A DNA stretch of 59,878 nt from Cognatishimia sp. (GTDB lineage Bacteria; Pseudomonadota; Alphaproteobacteria; Rhodobacterales; Rhodobacteraceae): the NCBI GenBank assembly GCA_013215215.1, contig JABSOU010000001.1:1-59878 (forward strand), in the 5' to 3' direction. A model generated the notes under the pieces. The model had not been told where the DNA came from and ran no database searches. It saw only the letters and a program-made list of their open reading frames with translations. The position numbers and the translations under genes are program-made. Shown in pieces: positions 39,617 through 48,820 of the stretch (positions within the stretch are counted from its first letter, which is position 1; every line of letters begins with the position of its first letter).

Positions 39617-41569
39617 TTAATCTAATGCCCTGTTATTAACGTTTCTAACCGATCTTCTTTCAGTTTTCCTCCGAGTCTTTTCTTTATCTTCTATGAATGA
39701 AGCAGAAGCCCGTATAACCCTAGCAGTAGTTAACTGGTACACAGAAGCTACCACAGAGTCTATTATATCATTATGTTTGCCTGGGGCATGATCAATCTTT
39801 TGTGTCTTCTCATCTTTTTGTAAATTTATTGCCTCATCAAACAATAGATCATTCCTAGGTAAAATTATTCTTTCGTGGTAAAGTAAGTCTTTAAAAAATT
39901 CATAGGATTCCGGGGTGTCTTTAGTGGAGAAAGTATCTGCTTGAAAACCTAATTTTCTTATTCTTTGTATAGCGAAAACTGATTGCCATTGGTCAAAACT
40001 AAACTTAACTATATTAAGGTTATGTTCTTTTTTAAGTAATATTACAAAATCTACAACCTTTTCTAAGTCTATTTCCACACCCTTAGAAGCCTTAAAAGAT
40101 ATTGAGAACTCACATAAAAATATAGGTACTTCTTGGACTATTTTTTTACCATCTTTATCTAACAAGGTATTGGCTTGCTTACCTAAAGATCTAGAAACAG
40201 TGACCCCACAATAATCCCCACTCAATGCTAAATCTATATGTGCTATTCTAGGAACCTGTCTATCTTTTCCACTTGGTAGGTTCTCTACTATAACCCTAGG
40301 CATCGCATGCACACCTAAATCATAGTTTTTACGGTCTAGATAGTACTTAATCTTAGATTCCTTATATCGAGACATTGCAACATTTAAAAACTCTGGCTTA
40401 CCTATAAATACATTAGTTGAAGCATTAGATACACCTAAGATATCTCTTTGTGCTTTATTAAAATCTCTTTCAAAGTCTGGTAAATAATTTAAAGGCACGT
40501 GTTCAATTCGAGCCTCTACGGGATATTGTTTATTCTCAAGCTCTTCTGGGCTTAATATCTTCCCTGAATAATCTTTAGTGCCTACTAATACTGGGAAAGT
40601 CTCTGAACTGTATCTATTTGGCGGTAATGCGTCCCAAGTACGGTAATTAAATACTAGCTGCTCTGGTCTTTTACCTAGCTGCTGCATCTTTCTTAGTGCT
40701 TTAGAGGTGTAATCATTTTCGTGGTTAGCAGACGAAACTATATAAATACCGCCGATATCTACCCGGTTTTTTATCATAGGAAATCTACTTTGTCTCCTAA
40801 CTAGAGCCTCGTTTATTACTCTTTCAGCTTGGTCAAAAACACCCATACCGCCTTCTTCAGAGGCTACTTTTTTAGAGTGTTGTATAACTGCCATAGTATT
40901 AACTTCCTCTATAGAAGCGGCTATCAAGTCATAACCTTGTATCTTGGTTAAATCTGGTGGAAATACTGCAAACTTTATATGTTTAGTTTTACCTATTTCT
41001 AGTTCAGAATCTTTATCTTTATTATAAATAATACCGCACTTATCAATATAAGGCATGGATAAAAACATGTTTTTAACAACCTCATATACGTTATCCCTAG
41101 CTGTTTTAGTATTACCTGCTGTACACCCTAAGAATAGAGGTTTATCTTTAATTAAACCAAATAGATTATGCGGATTCTTAAAACAAGTTAAAAAGTATAA
41201 AGTATAGCACAAAGCTATATTAGTTTTAAAGGTTTTTGCAGTACCAATAGCACCTGTTAATATTACTTCAGTAGGGTGTCTCTCACCAGCCCAAGTATCT
41301 GGGCAGAGCTTTTTCATATCTCTATGAATAGAAGGCCAGTAAGTATTTTTTCCTAGGTAATCTGGATTAGTTAAAAATTCTTCTATAGTAACAGGCAACC
41401 TTTCACATTCAAATATTGCCTCCATAAAAGCAGGATTATTATTGTCTACTGCCTCATCTACTGCATGCTTAAATACCTTTTTAAGCCTTTGATGATCTTC
41501 ACAAATATCTGCTGAGATCTGGCTCTGTAGATCTTCTATTAGATCTTCTTTAAATTTTTGTATATCCAT
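39617..41569 (-). CDS. Terminase large subunit
   Basis: 650 aa. ATPase part: Walker A GAIGTAKT (106-113) and Walker B ending SIEEVN (about 214-223). Nuclease part: first acid in RIAHIDLALSGDYCG (D446), then FSFDQWQ (D526) and HNDIIDSV (D601/D604), the RNase H-like site. It pumps DNA into the procapsid and cuts the concatemer. It follows the sigma-factor gene and precedes an unknown acidic protein. Confidence 0.9.
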   Translation of the reverse strand: MDIQKFKEDLIEDLQSQISADICEDHQRLKKVFKHAVDEAVDNNNPAFMEAIFECERLPVTIEEFLTNPDYLGKNTYWPSIHRDMKKLCPDTWAGERHPTEVILTGAIGTAKTFKTNIALCYTLYFLTCFKNPHNLFGLIKDKPLFLGCTAGNTKTARDNVYEVVKNMFLSMPYIDKCGIIYNKDKDSELEIGKTKHIKFAVFPPDLTKIQGYDLIAASIEEVNTMAVIQHSKKVASEEGGMGVFDQAERVINEALVRRQSRFPMIKNRVDIGGIYIVSSANHENDYTSKALRKMQQLGKRPEQLVFNYRTWDALPPNRYSSETFPVLVGTKDYSGKILSPEELENKQYPVEARIEHVPLNYLPDFERDFNKAQRDILGVSNASTNVFIGKPEFLNVAMSRYKESKIKYYLDRKNYDLGVHAMPRVIVENLPSGKDRQVPRIAHIDLALSGDYCGVTVSRSLGKQANTLLDKDGKKIVQEVPIFLCEFSISFKASKGVEIDLEKVVDFVILLKKEHNLNIVKFSFDQWQSVFAIQRIRKLGFQADTFSTKDTPESYEFFKDLLYHERIILPRNDLLFDEAINLQKDEKTQKIDHAPGKHNDIIDSVVASVYQLTTARVIRASASFIEDKEKTRRKTERRSVRNVNNRALD

Positions 41570-41570
41570 G

Positions 41571-42416
41571 TTATTCCCAGTTTAAATCTGACTTAGTTAT
41601 CAATACCTTTAGTTTGTCCATAGTGTTTTTATAAAAATCCGGTAAATCTTTGTTCTTAATTTTCAAACAACGTGCTATACTATAGTCTGTAATGATCTTC
41701 TTCCCGTCTAATCCGAATTTTAAAGTAACTAGCTGGGCCTCTTTAGGGGTTAATTTTGACAAAGCACTTTTTATAAGTTCTTGTTTCTTGTCGTTACGGT
41801 CTTTTTCTATATCTCTATCAGTATTAGATAAGGTGTCTTGCAGAGTAGTTACGCAGCCTTCTTCACTTGCTACAGGATCAGACAAAGAACCTAAAGGTAA
41901 CATGGATTCTTTAACTAAATCATGCTTAGGCTTAGTTAAATCTAAAGCTAACATCATTTCCTCATCCGTAGGAGATCTTTCTATTTGTTTCTCTAGGGTT
42001 ATGTATGCTCTTTTATATTTACCTAATAGAGTAGACATGTGCGGAGGTACTCGTATAGGTCTAGGTTGTTCGGTGACAGCTATAATAGCTGCCTTCTTTA
42101 CCCACCAATTGCAGTATGTGGAAAACTTATTACCACTATTGACGTCAAATTTTTGTATTGCTTCAGCTAGCATTAAACAACCTTCTTGAACTAAGTCTAA
42201 AAAAGCTACCCCTTTACCAGTATATTTCTTAACTATACTAACTACTAACCTTATATTATGGTTTATGACTTTACGCTCTGCGGACTTATCGCCTTCTTGG
42301 GCTAATTTTATTAGATAATATTCTTCTTCTCTATCTAATACTTTAAATCTATTTAGTTTCTTTAAAAATTTCTTTGTTTCTTCGTCATTAATATCTATAG
42401 ATATTTTCTTGCTCAT
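41571..42416 (-). CDS. Sigma70-family RNA polymerase sigma factor
   Basis: 281 aa from the ATG at 42416 (TGATG overlap with the upstream stop, GAGG before it); the GTG at 42422 is less likely. Region 2: DLVQEGCLMLAEAIQKFD and FSTYCNWWVKKAA; region 3: PPHMSTLL; region 4: LTPKEAQLVTLKFGLDG. In region 2.4 the -10-reading residues of RpoD (Q437, T440) are Lys and Ile, and the region 4.2 helix diverges, so promoter choice should differ from the host's. It probably directs phage middle/late genes. Confidence 0.85.
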   Translation of the reverse strand: MSKKISIDINDEETKKFLKKLNRFKVLDREEEYYLIKLAQEGDKSAERKVINHNIRLVVSIVKKYTGKGVAFLDLVQEGCLMLAEAIQKFDVNSGNKFSTYCNWWVKKAAIIAVTEQPRPIRVPPHMSTLLGKYKRAYITLEKQIERSPTDEEMMLALDLTKPKHDLVKESMLPLGSLSDPVASEEGCVTTLQDTLSNTDRDIEKDRNDKKQELIKSALSKLTPKEAQLVTLKFGLDGKKIITDYSIARCLKIKNKDLPDFYKNTMDKLKVLITKSDLNWE

Positions 42417-42688
42417 CAACACCTCTGTTGGACTAATTCAGTGGCTGCCAACTTCCCATCTTTTAACATATAAACCACTATTTCCTCGATGTTGTTGTTT
42501 TGTTTATACTCTACAACCTTATCAAACTGTTCCCCAACAATATACTCTTCTTTAACCACAGAAGCTCTTTTAGGGTATAACGTTAAGACTCCAGCCTCAT
42601 ATGTAGCTCTAATATCCTTAACAAAGCCAAACTCTGTTCCGTTTGATATTGATTCTACAGATAAGTCTTTATGTGTATAAAACTCCAC
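42416..42688 (-). CDS. Hypothetical protein, GTG start
   Basis: 90 aa starting GTG at 42688, 7 nt after a TGCTATAAT -10. Two beta-rich halves. Coupled to the sigma factor by TGATG, so it may share its control. Not recognised. Confidence 0.6.
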   Translation of the reverse strand: MEFYTHKDLSVESISNGTEFGFVKDIRATYEAGVLTLYPKRASVVKEEYIVGEQFDKVVEYKQNNNIEEIVVYMLKDGKLAATELVQQRC

Positions 42689-42695
42689 ACAATTT

Positions 42696-42704
42696 ATTAT
42701 AGCA
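42696..42704 (-). promoter_or_regulatory. Leaderless-type promoter before the sigma operon
   Basis: Minus-strand TGC-TATAAT (-10 at 42696-42701), 7 nt before the GTG start of the 90-aa gene. Confidence 0.6.
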
Positions 42705-42732
42705 TATAATATGTAAATACTGTTAAATTAAG

Positions 42733-42770
42733 AAAAAAAATAAGCCTAGCAGTGATTAAACTAGGCTTAT
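42733..42770 (-). terminator. Rho-independent terminator
   Basis: Perfect 10-bp stem ATAAGCCTAG/CTAGGCTTAT (42740-42749/42761-42770), 11-base loop, followed on the minus strand by eight T. It closes the upstream lipase transcript just before the sigma operon promoter. Confidence 0.85.
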
Positions 42771-42806
42771 TGATTCAAGGAGAGTAATCATCTCTCACAT
42801 AATTAA

Positions 42807-43424
42807 TTATAACAGAAATTTTAAAGAATGTTTGTGAGAATGTCCGTGTGGGTGGGTATGTGTAATTAATTTTTTAGTTCTCTTGAGCAGTATATTGGTT
42901 CCGTTTTTATCCATTCTCTTAGAGATTAAATCATTTTCACCATATATGTTGACTATATCTTCAAAAAATATATTGCCTGAATTTCGCCATAATTTATATT
43001 TTATGTATAGCCTAACGCTCTTAAGGAAAAACCCCATTGGACTAGCTATACAAAAAAATGTATTTAATCTAAGCTTCTCTATTTTTTTTCCTAAGCATAA
43101 AGTTATTACAGTTCCTAAGCTATGAGCAAACACATCTACCTCATAACCTTGATTAAGTAGTTTACCTATTTGAGAATTGCACTCCGTATTAACAATATCA
43201 AATACGTACCTATTGGTAAAATACCCCCAGATATCTGCTGCATAGTCCTTATATTTATTAGGTATAAATCTCAAATACCAAGGTAAGTTTCTCTTTACCG
43301 AGTCAAAATACTTTTCTGTATTTATATAAACAACTTTTTGGTAATTTTTATATAGGTCAGTTAAATCTTTATCTAAATACCTATTCTCTTCGTTTATCCC
43401 CTGGATTATCGCTAACGCCTTCAT
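42807..43424 (-). CDS. Lipase-like alpha/beta hydrolase with His-rich tail
   Basis: 205 aa. Nucleophile elbow VFAHSLGTVI (Ser about residue 102), a later Asp in YGENDLI, and a C-terminal His cluster (THTHPHGHSHKHS). The fold and elbow suggest an esterase or lipase; the His tail may bind metal. It overlaps the upstream gene by 44 bases and is followed by a strong terminator. A role in lysis or envelope damage is possible. Confidence 0.65.
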   Translation of the reverse strand: MKALAIIQGINEENRYLDKDLTDLYKNYQKVVYINTEKYFDSVKRNLPWYLRFIPNKYKDYAADIWGYFTNRYVFDIVNTECNSQIGKLLNQGYEVDVFAHSLGTVITLCLGKKIEKLRLNTFFCIASPMGFFLKSVRLYIKYKLWRNSGNIFFEDIVNIYGENDLISKRMDKNGTNILLKRTKKLITHTHPHGHSHKHSLKFLL

Positions 43425-44067
43425 TATTTAATTGTGGCTTCTGTATCTCTGCTATTTTAGATAATGCAGCCATAGTAAGGCTTTTCAGCATATTTTTGTT
43501 CTCTACATCTTTATCTTTGTCTTTGTTAGCTTTAGATTTGAGATTATCTAATAATCCAGAATTGTCTGCCCAACTCAACTTATCGTTTACTATAGAACTG
43601 GCTGTTTTAAGAAAGCTATTACCTGTAGATGAGCCTTTATGAACCCCATAATCTTCCAAGGCATTTCTATATATCATATCAAATTGATCAAAAGCTTTCG
43701 AAACAAATTCTAAAGGGTCAAAATACTCGATAGCCTCTGTGTTTACCTCTCTTATAGAATCTATCCAAGACTTTATAACCTTCTCTTCTACAGAAAAAGC
43801 TACTGACATTTCATCCACAGAGAAACCTTTTAAAAATAAAGGGTATACGTGAGGTAAGATGACTTTCTTAATTTCTGCTGGGGTAAAATTCTTATGGTAG
43901 CTTACTAATAACTTAAGCTGATCTACCCTCTCTTCAGAATACCCTGTCATCTCTCCTAAAGGATTTAATTCTGCTACCATAGAAGGTATATCTACTACGG
44001 CTTCTTTCTTCTCCTCTATTTCATTTTTTTTAGGTTCGATAGAAGGTAGTAACTTTTTTCTTCTCAT
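43381..44067 (-). CDS. Possible terminase small subunit
   Basis: 228 aa from the ATG at 44067; a longer reading from 44139 overlaps the exonuclease. The middle contains a helix-turn-helix-like part (FSVDEMSVAFSVEEKVIKSW) and the C-terminus is Lys-rich. Small terminase subunits have such an N-terminal DNA-binding domain, and TerL lies 2 kb downstream. The match is by position and layout only. Confidence 0.4.
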   Translation of the reverse strand: MRRKKLLPSIEPKKNEIEEKKEAVVDIPSMVAELNPLGEMTGYSEERVDQLKLLVSYHKNFTPAEIKKVILPHVYPLFLKGFSVDEMSVAFSVEEKVIKSWIDSIREVNTEAIEYFDPLEFVSKAFDQFDMIYRNALEDYGVHKGSSTGNSFLKTASSIVNDKLSWADNSGLLDNLKSKANKDKDKDVENKNMLKSLTMAALSKIAEIQKPQLNNEGVSDNPGDKRRE

Positions 44068-44080
44068 TATAGTAATTATA

Positions 44081-44809
44081 CTAAGACAGTAATTTTTGGA
44101 TAAATTTACGTTCGTCCACAGAAATATCAGGTAAACCAAAAATCCAATTAAAATAATCAGAGTTTGTAGCTTTTACTTCTAATACTCTCTTACCTTTATA
44201 TTTACCTTGGGTTAAACGATATTCGGAAGCCTCTTCATCCCACTTAAACCATTTACCGATAATGAAACATTCTCCAAATATTTCCGCTTGACAAGTTTCT
44301 GGTACGTTGTATTCTGGCCATTTCTCTTGTTGTTTCAAAAATATTTCTAAGGTAGCAGTTGCATCAACGGTGGCGTCATGGGCGTTTTCTAGTTCTTTAT
44401 TAGTATAAAAAGAATATAAAGACCCTAAATCTGCTCTATACCTTTTCTTATGGATAGCAAAAGGGTCTAAAAATACAAAATCGTCTATATCAAACACTTT
44501 GCCGCAATCCCTAAATTGCCTTGCTAGTATAGAATAATCAAAAACACCATTAAACATTACTATATTTTTATACTGGTAAATAATATCTAATATCTCATCT
44601 GCTACATCGGAAAAACTTGGACAGTCTTTTAACATTTCTAAAGTAATACCGTGAGTTTTCTCTGCGTCTGGAGCAATTAAACAACTAGGTCTAATGTTTT
44701 TGCTGTACTTTTGTCCACTTGAGGACACCATGCCTATTTGTATTACTTGGTCTTTAGATAAATCTAGTCCAGTAGCTTCTATATCTATACTTAAGTATTC
44801 TTCCGTCAT
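44081..44809 (-). CDS. DnaQ-like DEDDh 3'-5' exonuclease
   Basis: 242 aa. Exo I IDIEATGLD (near residue 8-16), exo II FNGVFDY, exo III HDATVDATAT, the DEDDh set. The C-terminal 80 residues include GKYKGKRVLEVKATNSDYF, a fold unlike host DnaQ. It removes nucleotides from 3' ends of DNA or RNA. It overlaps the HNH gene by 4 bases. Confidence 0.8.
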   Translation of the reverse strand: MTEEYLSIDIEATGLDLSKDQVIQIGMVSSSGQKYSKNIRPSCLIAPDAEKTHGITLEMLKDCPSFSDVADEILDIIYQYKNIVMFNGVFDYSILARQFRDCGKVFDIDDFVFLDPFAIHKKRYRADLGSLYSFYTNKELENAHDATVDATATLEIFLKQQEKWPEYNVPETCQAEIFGECFIIGKWFKWDEEASEYRLTQGKYKGKRVLEVKATNSDYFNWIFGLPDISVDERKFIQKLLS

Positions 44810-45192
44810 ATAAGGAATATTATATCATCTATACAGTTTAAAAGATCAATTTTTCCTTGAAATAAAGCTTTGATAGTAGGGTCTTCAATATAATAATGGG
44901 GATTATCTTCATCAAATTTTAAGATGCCTAATTCTATAAACCAAAACATATAAACATCTAATTGAGCATGTAAAGCTTTATGTGTATCTTTATGTAAATA
45001 TATTATATTATCTGTATTACCAGATCCTTTATTAGTATTTATATGGTGCCTTTGATGGTCTTTACTGGGATACTCTTGGTATTTTTCATAGTATAACTCT
45101 CTTACTTCTTGCGGATTATCATAGCACCTACGCTTTTTAACAAGCCTTAGTAGGTAATCTGGGTAAGGGACTTTCCTATTTTTCTTGAACAC
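44806..45192 (-). CDS. HNH-motif protein
   Basis: 128 aa. Core QRHHINTNKGSGNTDNIIYL and LHKDTHKALH, an HNH nuclease arrangement. It lies between ribonucleotide reductase and the exonuclease. Free-standing HNH genes beside nrd genes are common in phages and act as homing endonucleases. Confidence 0.7.
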   Translation of the reverse strand: MFKKNRKVPYPDYLLRLVKKRRCYDNPQEVRELYYEKYQEYPSKDHQRHHINTNKGSGNTDNIIYLHKDTHKALHAQLDVYMFWFIELGILKFDEDNPHYYIEDPTIKALFQGKIDLLNCIDDIIFLI

Positions 45193-45209
45193 CTAATATT
45201 AGTGTGCTT

Positions 45210-47084
45210 CTATTGGCAAGCTACGCACTCATCATAGTCTATTTTAAAACCTAAAACTGATTCTGATCTTAAATAATATAAAGACTTAACCCCTAAGTTA
45301 TGGGCTATAAGGTGTACCTCGTTTAAATACTTAGCAGGTAAGCCTCCATCAGGTATAGCAAAAAACAAGTTTAATGACTGCGATTGGCATAGGTGTTTTT
45401 GTCTAGCCCCAGCTTGTCTAACAATAAAACGCTGATCCAATTCATATGCTGTTTTAAACAATCGTTTCTCTTCTTCAGATAAAAATTCAAGGTGTTGAAC
45501 ACTGCCTTTATGCCTAGTAATAGATTTCCACACTTTCCTAGTGTTTCTACCTTTAGATTCTAATAGCTCTTCTAAATATTTATTTTTAACTAGGAAGCTC
45601 CCACTTAAGGTCTTTTGTAAATAGGCATTCCCTGCTATTGGTTCTATGCAAGGGGTTGCTCCTCCAGCTATTACTGATATATTTGCTGTAGGTGCTATGG
45701 CTGTCAAATAACTATTTCTATAGCCTGGGTTATCTTCGCAATCTCCTTTCCTTATGGCTAGTTCTTCTGATTTATTTTTTGCTGCTTTTTGTATAATCTC
45801 TTGTATTGTAGATGCTTTAGAAATAGCTTGTATACCTTCAAAAGGTATTTTATTCTTCATTAAATAGCCATGCCATCCCATCAACCCTAGCCCTATAGAT
45901 CTTTCTTTCGAGGCGGAGTTAATAGCCCTTTTGTAATTACGTTTATCTGCTTTATCAATAAAGATACTTAAAACGTTATCTAAAGCCTCAGTAGCTAAGC
46001 CTGAAACGTAGCTAAGCAAGGTTTCTGGGCATTGTTCTAAATTTATTGACCCTAAGCAACATACCGCTGTTCTATCCTCGTCAGTAGGTAAAGTTATTTC
46101 TGAACACAAATTTGATTGTTTCACAAACAAATCTCTTTTTTCATGCTCTGGTAATATAGCTCTATTGGTAGTGTCAATAAAATGAATATAGGGTTCACCT
46201 GTAGAAACTCTATTAGTTAAGATTTTAACCCATAAGTCAAAAGCAGATATAGTTTTTACTATTTTTCCACTGTGTGGACATATTAGATCCCAAGAATCGT
46301 GATTTTTAACAGCTTCCATGAACGTATCTGTTATGTTTACTCCATGGTGTAAATTAAGACACCTTCTATTTTCGTCCCCACCAGTAGGTTTTCTTAAATC
46401 TACAAATTCTTCAATGTCTGGGTGACTTATGTCCAAATAAATAGCTGCACTAGCCCTCCTAACTCCTCCTTGGGTTATAGCTAAGGTATTAGCATCTAGG
46501 ACATTCATAAAAGGTATAGTACCAGAAGACTTCATAGTCTTTTTAATAGTAGCTCCTTGTCCTCTTATATCCCCCATGTAGACTCCTAAACCTCCGCCCC
46601 CAGAACCTAAGAAAGCACATTCTTCAACAGTCTTATAAATATCTTTTATACTATCTCCCATGTATTGAAGGAAACAACTAATTAAGCTACCTTTATCTGT
46701 AGATATATTTGTAAGGATTGGGGTTGCTGGCATAAACCATAGTTTACTTATGGCATCGTATAGTTGCTGGGCAAATTTTTCATCTCCATCACATAACCCA
46801 GATGCTACCCTAGAGAAAAACTTTTGCGGGGTCTCCACTACGTTACCATCTTCGCCCCTCAAGAAATATCTATCTGTTAATACTTGTAACCCAAAAAAAG
46901 TTAGTAGCTTATCTCTTTGAGAATCAAGTATAATATTTTTTTGAATCTTTTTAACCTTATCGGAAGCATTATAGTTAGGGCTATGCCAACTATTCTTATC
47001 CTCTACCTGCTCATAAATATTAGATAATAAAATATCTCTAGCTAAATCTAAATCACCTTTGTCAAGTGCGTCAATTATTTTCAT
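45210..47084 (-). CDS. nrdA: Ribonucleotide reductase large subunit (class I)
   Basis: 624 aa. Active-site Cys pair C137 and C343 (CLGSINL), NLCSE with the radical Cys327 flanked by N325 and E329, Tyr603-Tyr604 in the radical path, and C-terminal CVAC (C620, C623) for redox exchange. There is no N-terminal ATP cone, so the dATP-off switch is missing and the enzyme should stay active at high dATP. It makes dNDPs together with NrdB downstream-coded on the same strand. Confidence 0.9.
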   Translation of the reverse strand: MKIIDALDKGDLDLARDILLSNIYEQVEDKNSWHSPNYNASDKVKKIQKNIILDSQRDKLLTFFGLQVLTDRYFLRGEDGNVVETPQKFFSRVASGLCDGDEKFAQQLYDAISKLWFMPATPILTNISTDKGSLISCFLQYMGDSIKDIYKTVEECAFLGSGGGGLGVYMGDIRGQGATIKKTMKSSGTIPFMNVLDANTLAITQGGVRRASAAIYLDISHPDIEEFVDLRKPTGGDENRRCLNLHHGVNITDTFMEAVKNHDSWDLICPHSGKIVKTISAFDLWVKILTNRVSTGEPYIHFIDTTNRAILPEHEKRDLFVKQSNLCSEITLPTDEDRTAVCCLGSINLEQCPETLLSYVSGLATEALDNVLSIFIDKADKRNYKRAINSASKERSIGLGLMGWHGYLMKNKIPFEGIQAISKASTIQEIIQKAAKNKSEELAIRKGDCEDNPGYRNSYLTAIAPTANISVIAGGATPCIEPIAGNAYLQKTLSGSFLVKNKYLEELLESKGRNTRKVWKSITRHKGSVQHLEFLSEEEKRLFKTAYELDQRFIVRQAGARQKHLCQSQSLNLFFAIPDGGLPAKYLNEVHLIAHNLGVKSLYYLRSESVLGFKIDYDECVACQ

Positions 47085-47103
47085 TCTTGCCCTCTATTTC
47101 TCC

Positions 47104-47295
47104 TTAAAATCTACTAATTATATATGTGAATATAGAAAATATTGTTATTATTAAAAATGATCCTATGATCATTAGTAAAGACACTATTATTTTACTTAAA
47201 AATAATAAGATAATTACCCACCAACTTATTGATGTTACCCCTAAAACATTAAGTACAATAAAAAGGATAGCTAGTAAGTATAAAAAGTTAAACAT
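47104..47295 (-). CDS. Small membrane protein between nrdA and nrdB
   Basis: 63 aa from the ATG at 47295, overlapping the NrdB stop as TAATG (an upstream TTG at 47304 is unlikely). Nearly all hydrophobic, with two spans. Translationally coupled to NrdB. Function unknown. Confidence 0.6.
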   Translation of the reverse strand: MFNFLYLLAILFIVLNVLGVTSISWWVIILLFLSKIIVSLLMIIGSFLIITIFSIFTYIISRF

Positions 47296-48251
47296 TACTC
47301 CCAATCCCCTACTATCAAGCCTTTAGAATATTCTGTGGCACGAGTCTCAAAGAAATTACCATGCTCCTTACCTGACATTAAATCATCCATCCAAGGTAGC
47401 GGATTTTCAGTTACATCAAATATGGTATTTAAGCCTAAGTTCTCTAACCTATAATTAGCCATATATCTTATATACCCTTTCACTTGATCTGGGCTTAAGC
47501 CTTCTACCGCTCCCATTTCAAAACATTTATCTATAAAATCATCTTCAGCAGCTACTATATCTTCGCATGCCGTGTATAGTTCTTTTTTAAAAGGGGCATC
47601 TAATAGATCATACTCTTTGCACACTTCTTTAAACAAATAGGATACTCCTTGGGAGTGTAGGTTTTCATCTCTGATAGACCAAGATACTATTGTCCCTACA
47701 TTTTTTAGTAAATTACGTCTAGGGAAGTTCATCAGTATACAAAACGATGCAAAGAGGCTAACTCCTTCTATAAATCCTCCAAATACAGCTAAGTTTTTAG
47801 CTATCTGTCTAGGTGTTGCATCTTTATCTAACTTCTCCATGTGTAGGATATCAAACTTAGTTCTCATTTCTGAGTATTTTTTAAAAGCTTCATACTCTGA
47901 ATCAGGTAACCCTAGGGTATCATTTAATTGTGAATATGCCCAAACATGTATTACTTCAGCGGCTGCAAAAGTAGTTAACATCATAGTAATCTCTGTCTTA
48001 GGAAAATAAGCAGCCAATGAATTATTATAGTTATCTAAAACTTCTGCGTCCCCAGTAGTAAAAAATCTAAGTATGTTTACTATTAAATTCTTTTCTTCTG
48101 GGGATAATTTATCTGTGTTAAAATCTGCTGTATCGTCCCCCATAGGTACTTCTGTTGGTAACCAATGGGCCTGCTGTTGTAATTTCATAAATTCAAAGCA
48201 CTGAGGGTACTCGTAAGGCTTAGGTGTATCTCTTTTAGTAAATATTCCCAT
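47295..48251 (-). CDS. nrdB: Ribonucleotide reductase small subunit (class I)
   Basis: 318 aa. Metal ligands D68, E99, H102, E162, E196 and H199, with the radical Tyr106 (EVIHVWAY) present, so a class Ia tyrosyl-radical enzyme. The C-terminus carries the short docking tail. It lies upstream of nrdA in transcription. Its promoter side faces the plus-strand lysozyme gene. Confidence 0.9.
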   Translation of the reverse strand: MGIFTKRDTPKPYEYPQCFEFMKLQQQAHWLPTEVPMGDDTADFNTDKLSPEEKNLIVNILRFFTTGDAEVLDNYNNSLAAYFPKTEITMMLTTFAAAEVIHVWAYSQLNDTLGLPDSEYEAFKKYSEMRTKFDILHMEKLDKDATPRQIAKNLAVFGGFIEGVSLFASFCILMNFPRRNLLKNVGTIVSWSIRDENLHSQGVSYLFKEVCKEYDLLDAPFKKELYTACEDIVAAEDDFIDKCFEMGAVEGLSPDQVKGYIRYMANYRLENLGLNTIFDVTENPLPWMDDLMSGKEHGNFFETRATEYSKGLIVGDWE

Positions 48252-48316
48252 AAAATTTTCTTTTCTGTCGGTACTAATAATTGTAACCTAAAAATAAATT
48301 TAAAACCTAAAGTTCG

Positions 48317-48322
48317 TATAAT
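48317..48322 (+). promoter_or_regulatory. Leaderless-type promoter of the plus-strand lysozyme
   Basis: TATAAT, 6 nt before the ATG at 48329 and without a ribosome site. No TG extension, unlike most of this class. Confidence 0.5.
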
Positions 48323-48328
48323 TATTAT

Positions 48329-48820
48329 ATGCGCTTAAGTAAAAAAGGCATAGAATTATTACATTTAAGAGAAACTATAGACGGAAAGCCTAATCTAACT
48401 GCTTATCAAGATACCGTAGGTGTTTGGACTATTGGGTATGGTAATACTTTTTATACAGACGGGGGGACTGTAAAAGAAGGGGATAAGTTAACAAAAAAAC
48501 AATGCGATGATTTATTTGAAGAGGTATTAGAGGAATATTTTGAATTACCTATGCAGAAATTACTAGGTAATATAAAACTAAAACAATATGAATATGATGC
48601 GTTAGTATCTTTTTGCTATAACGTAGGAATGTCTGCTTTTGAGAACTCTACTATGTTAAGGCTACTTAAAGCAAATAAAAAGCTGTTAGCTAATAAACAG
48701 TTTGCAAGATGGGTATTTCCAAAAGAAATAACTTCTAGAAGAAAAGCTGAATCTAGACAATTCGCAGATATAGAACATGTAACTAGAGCTGATCTAGACC
48801 CTATTGTAGGGTGGTGTTAA
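48329..48820 (+). CDS. GH24 lysozyme (endolysin)
   Basis: 163 aa, T4-lysozyme family. Catalytic Glu15 in LRETI, Asp28 in AYQDTVGVWTIGYGN and Thr34, with a 4-residue insertion before the Asp. It has no signal peptide, so it would need a holin. It is the only complete gene on the plus strand and converges on the next minus-strand gene with a 27-base overlap. It is a second lysozyme next to the anchored one at 30507, so the two may act at different steps. Confidence 0.85.
   Translation: MRLSKKGIELLHLRETIDGKPNLTAYQDTVGVWTIGYGNTFYTDGGTVKEGDKLTKKQCDDLFEEVLEEYFELPMQKLLGNIKLKQYEYDALVSFCYNVGMSAFENSTMLRLLKANKKLLANKQFARWVFPKEITSRRKAESRQFADIEHVTRADLDPIVGWC

Noticed and set aside
41692-42189. 165-codon plus-strand frame inside the sigma factor gene
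   Set aside because: It is antisense to a clear sigma70-family protein and reads like a shadow frame.
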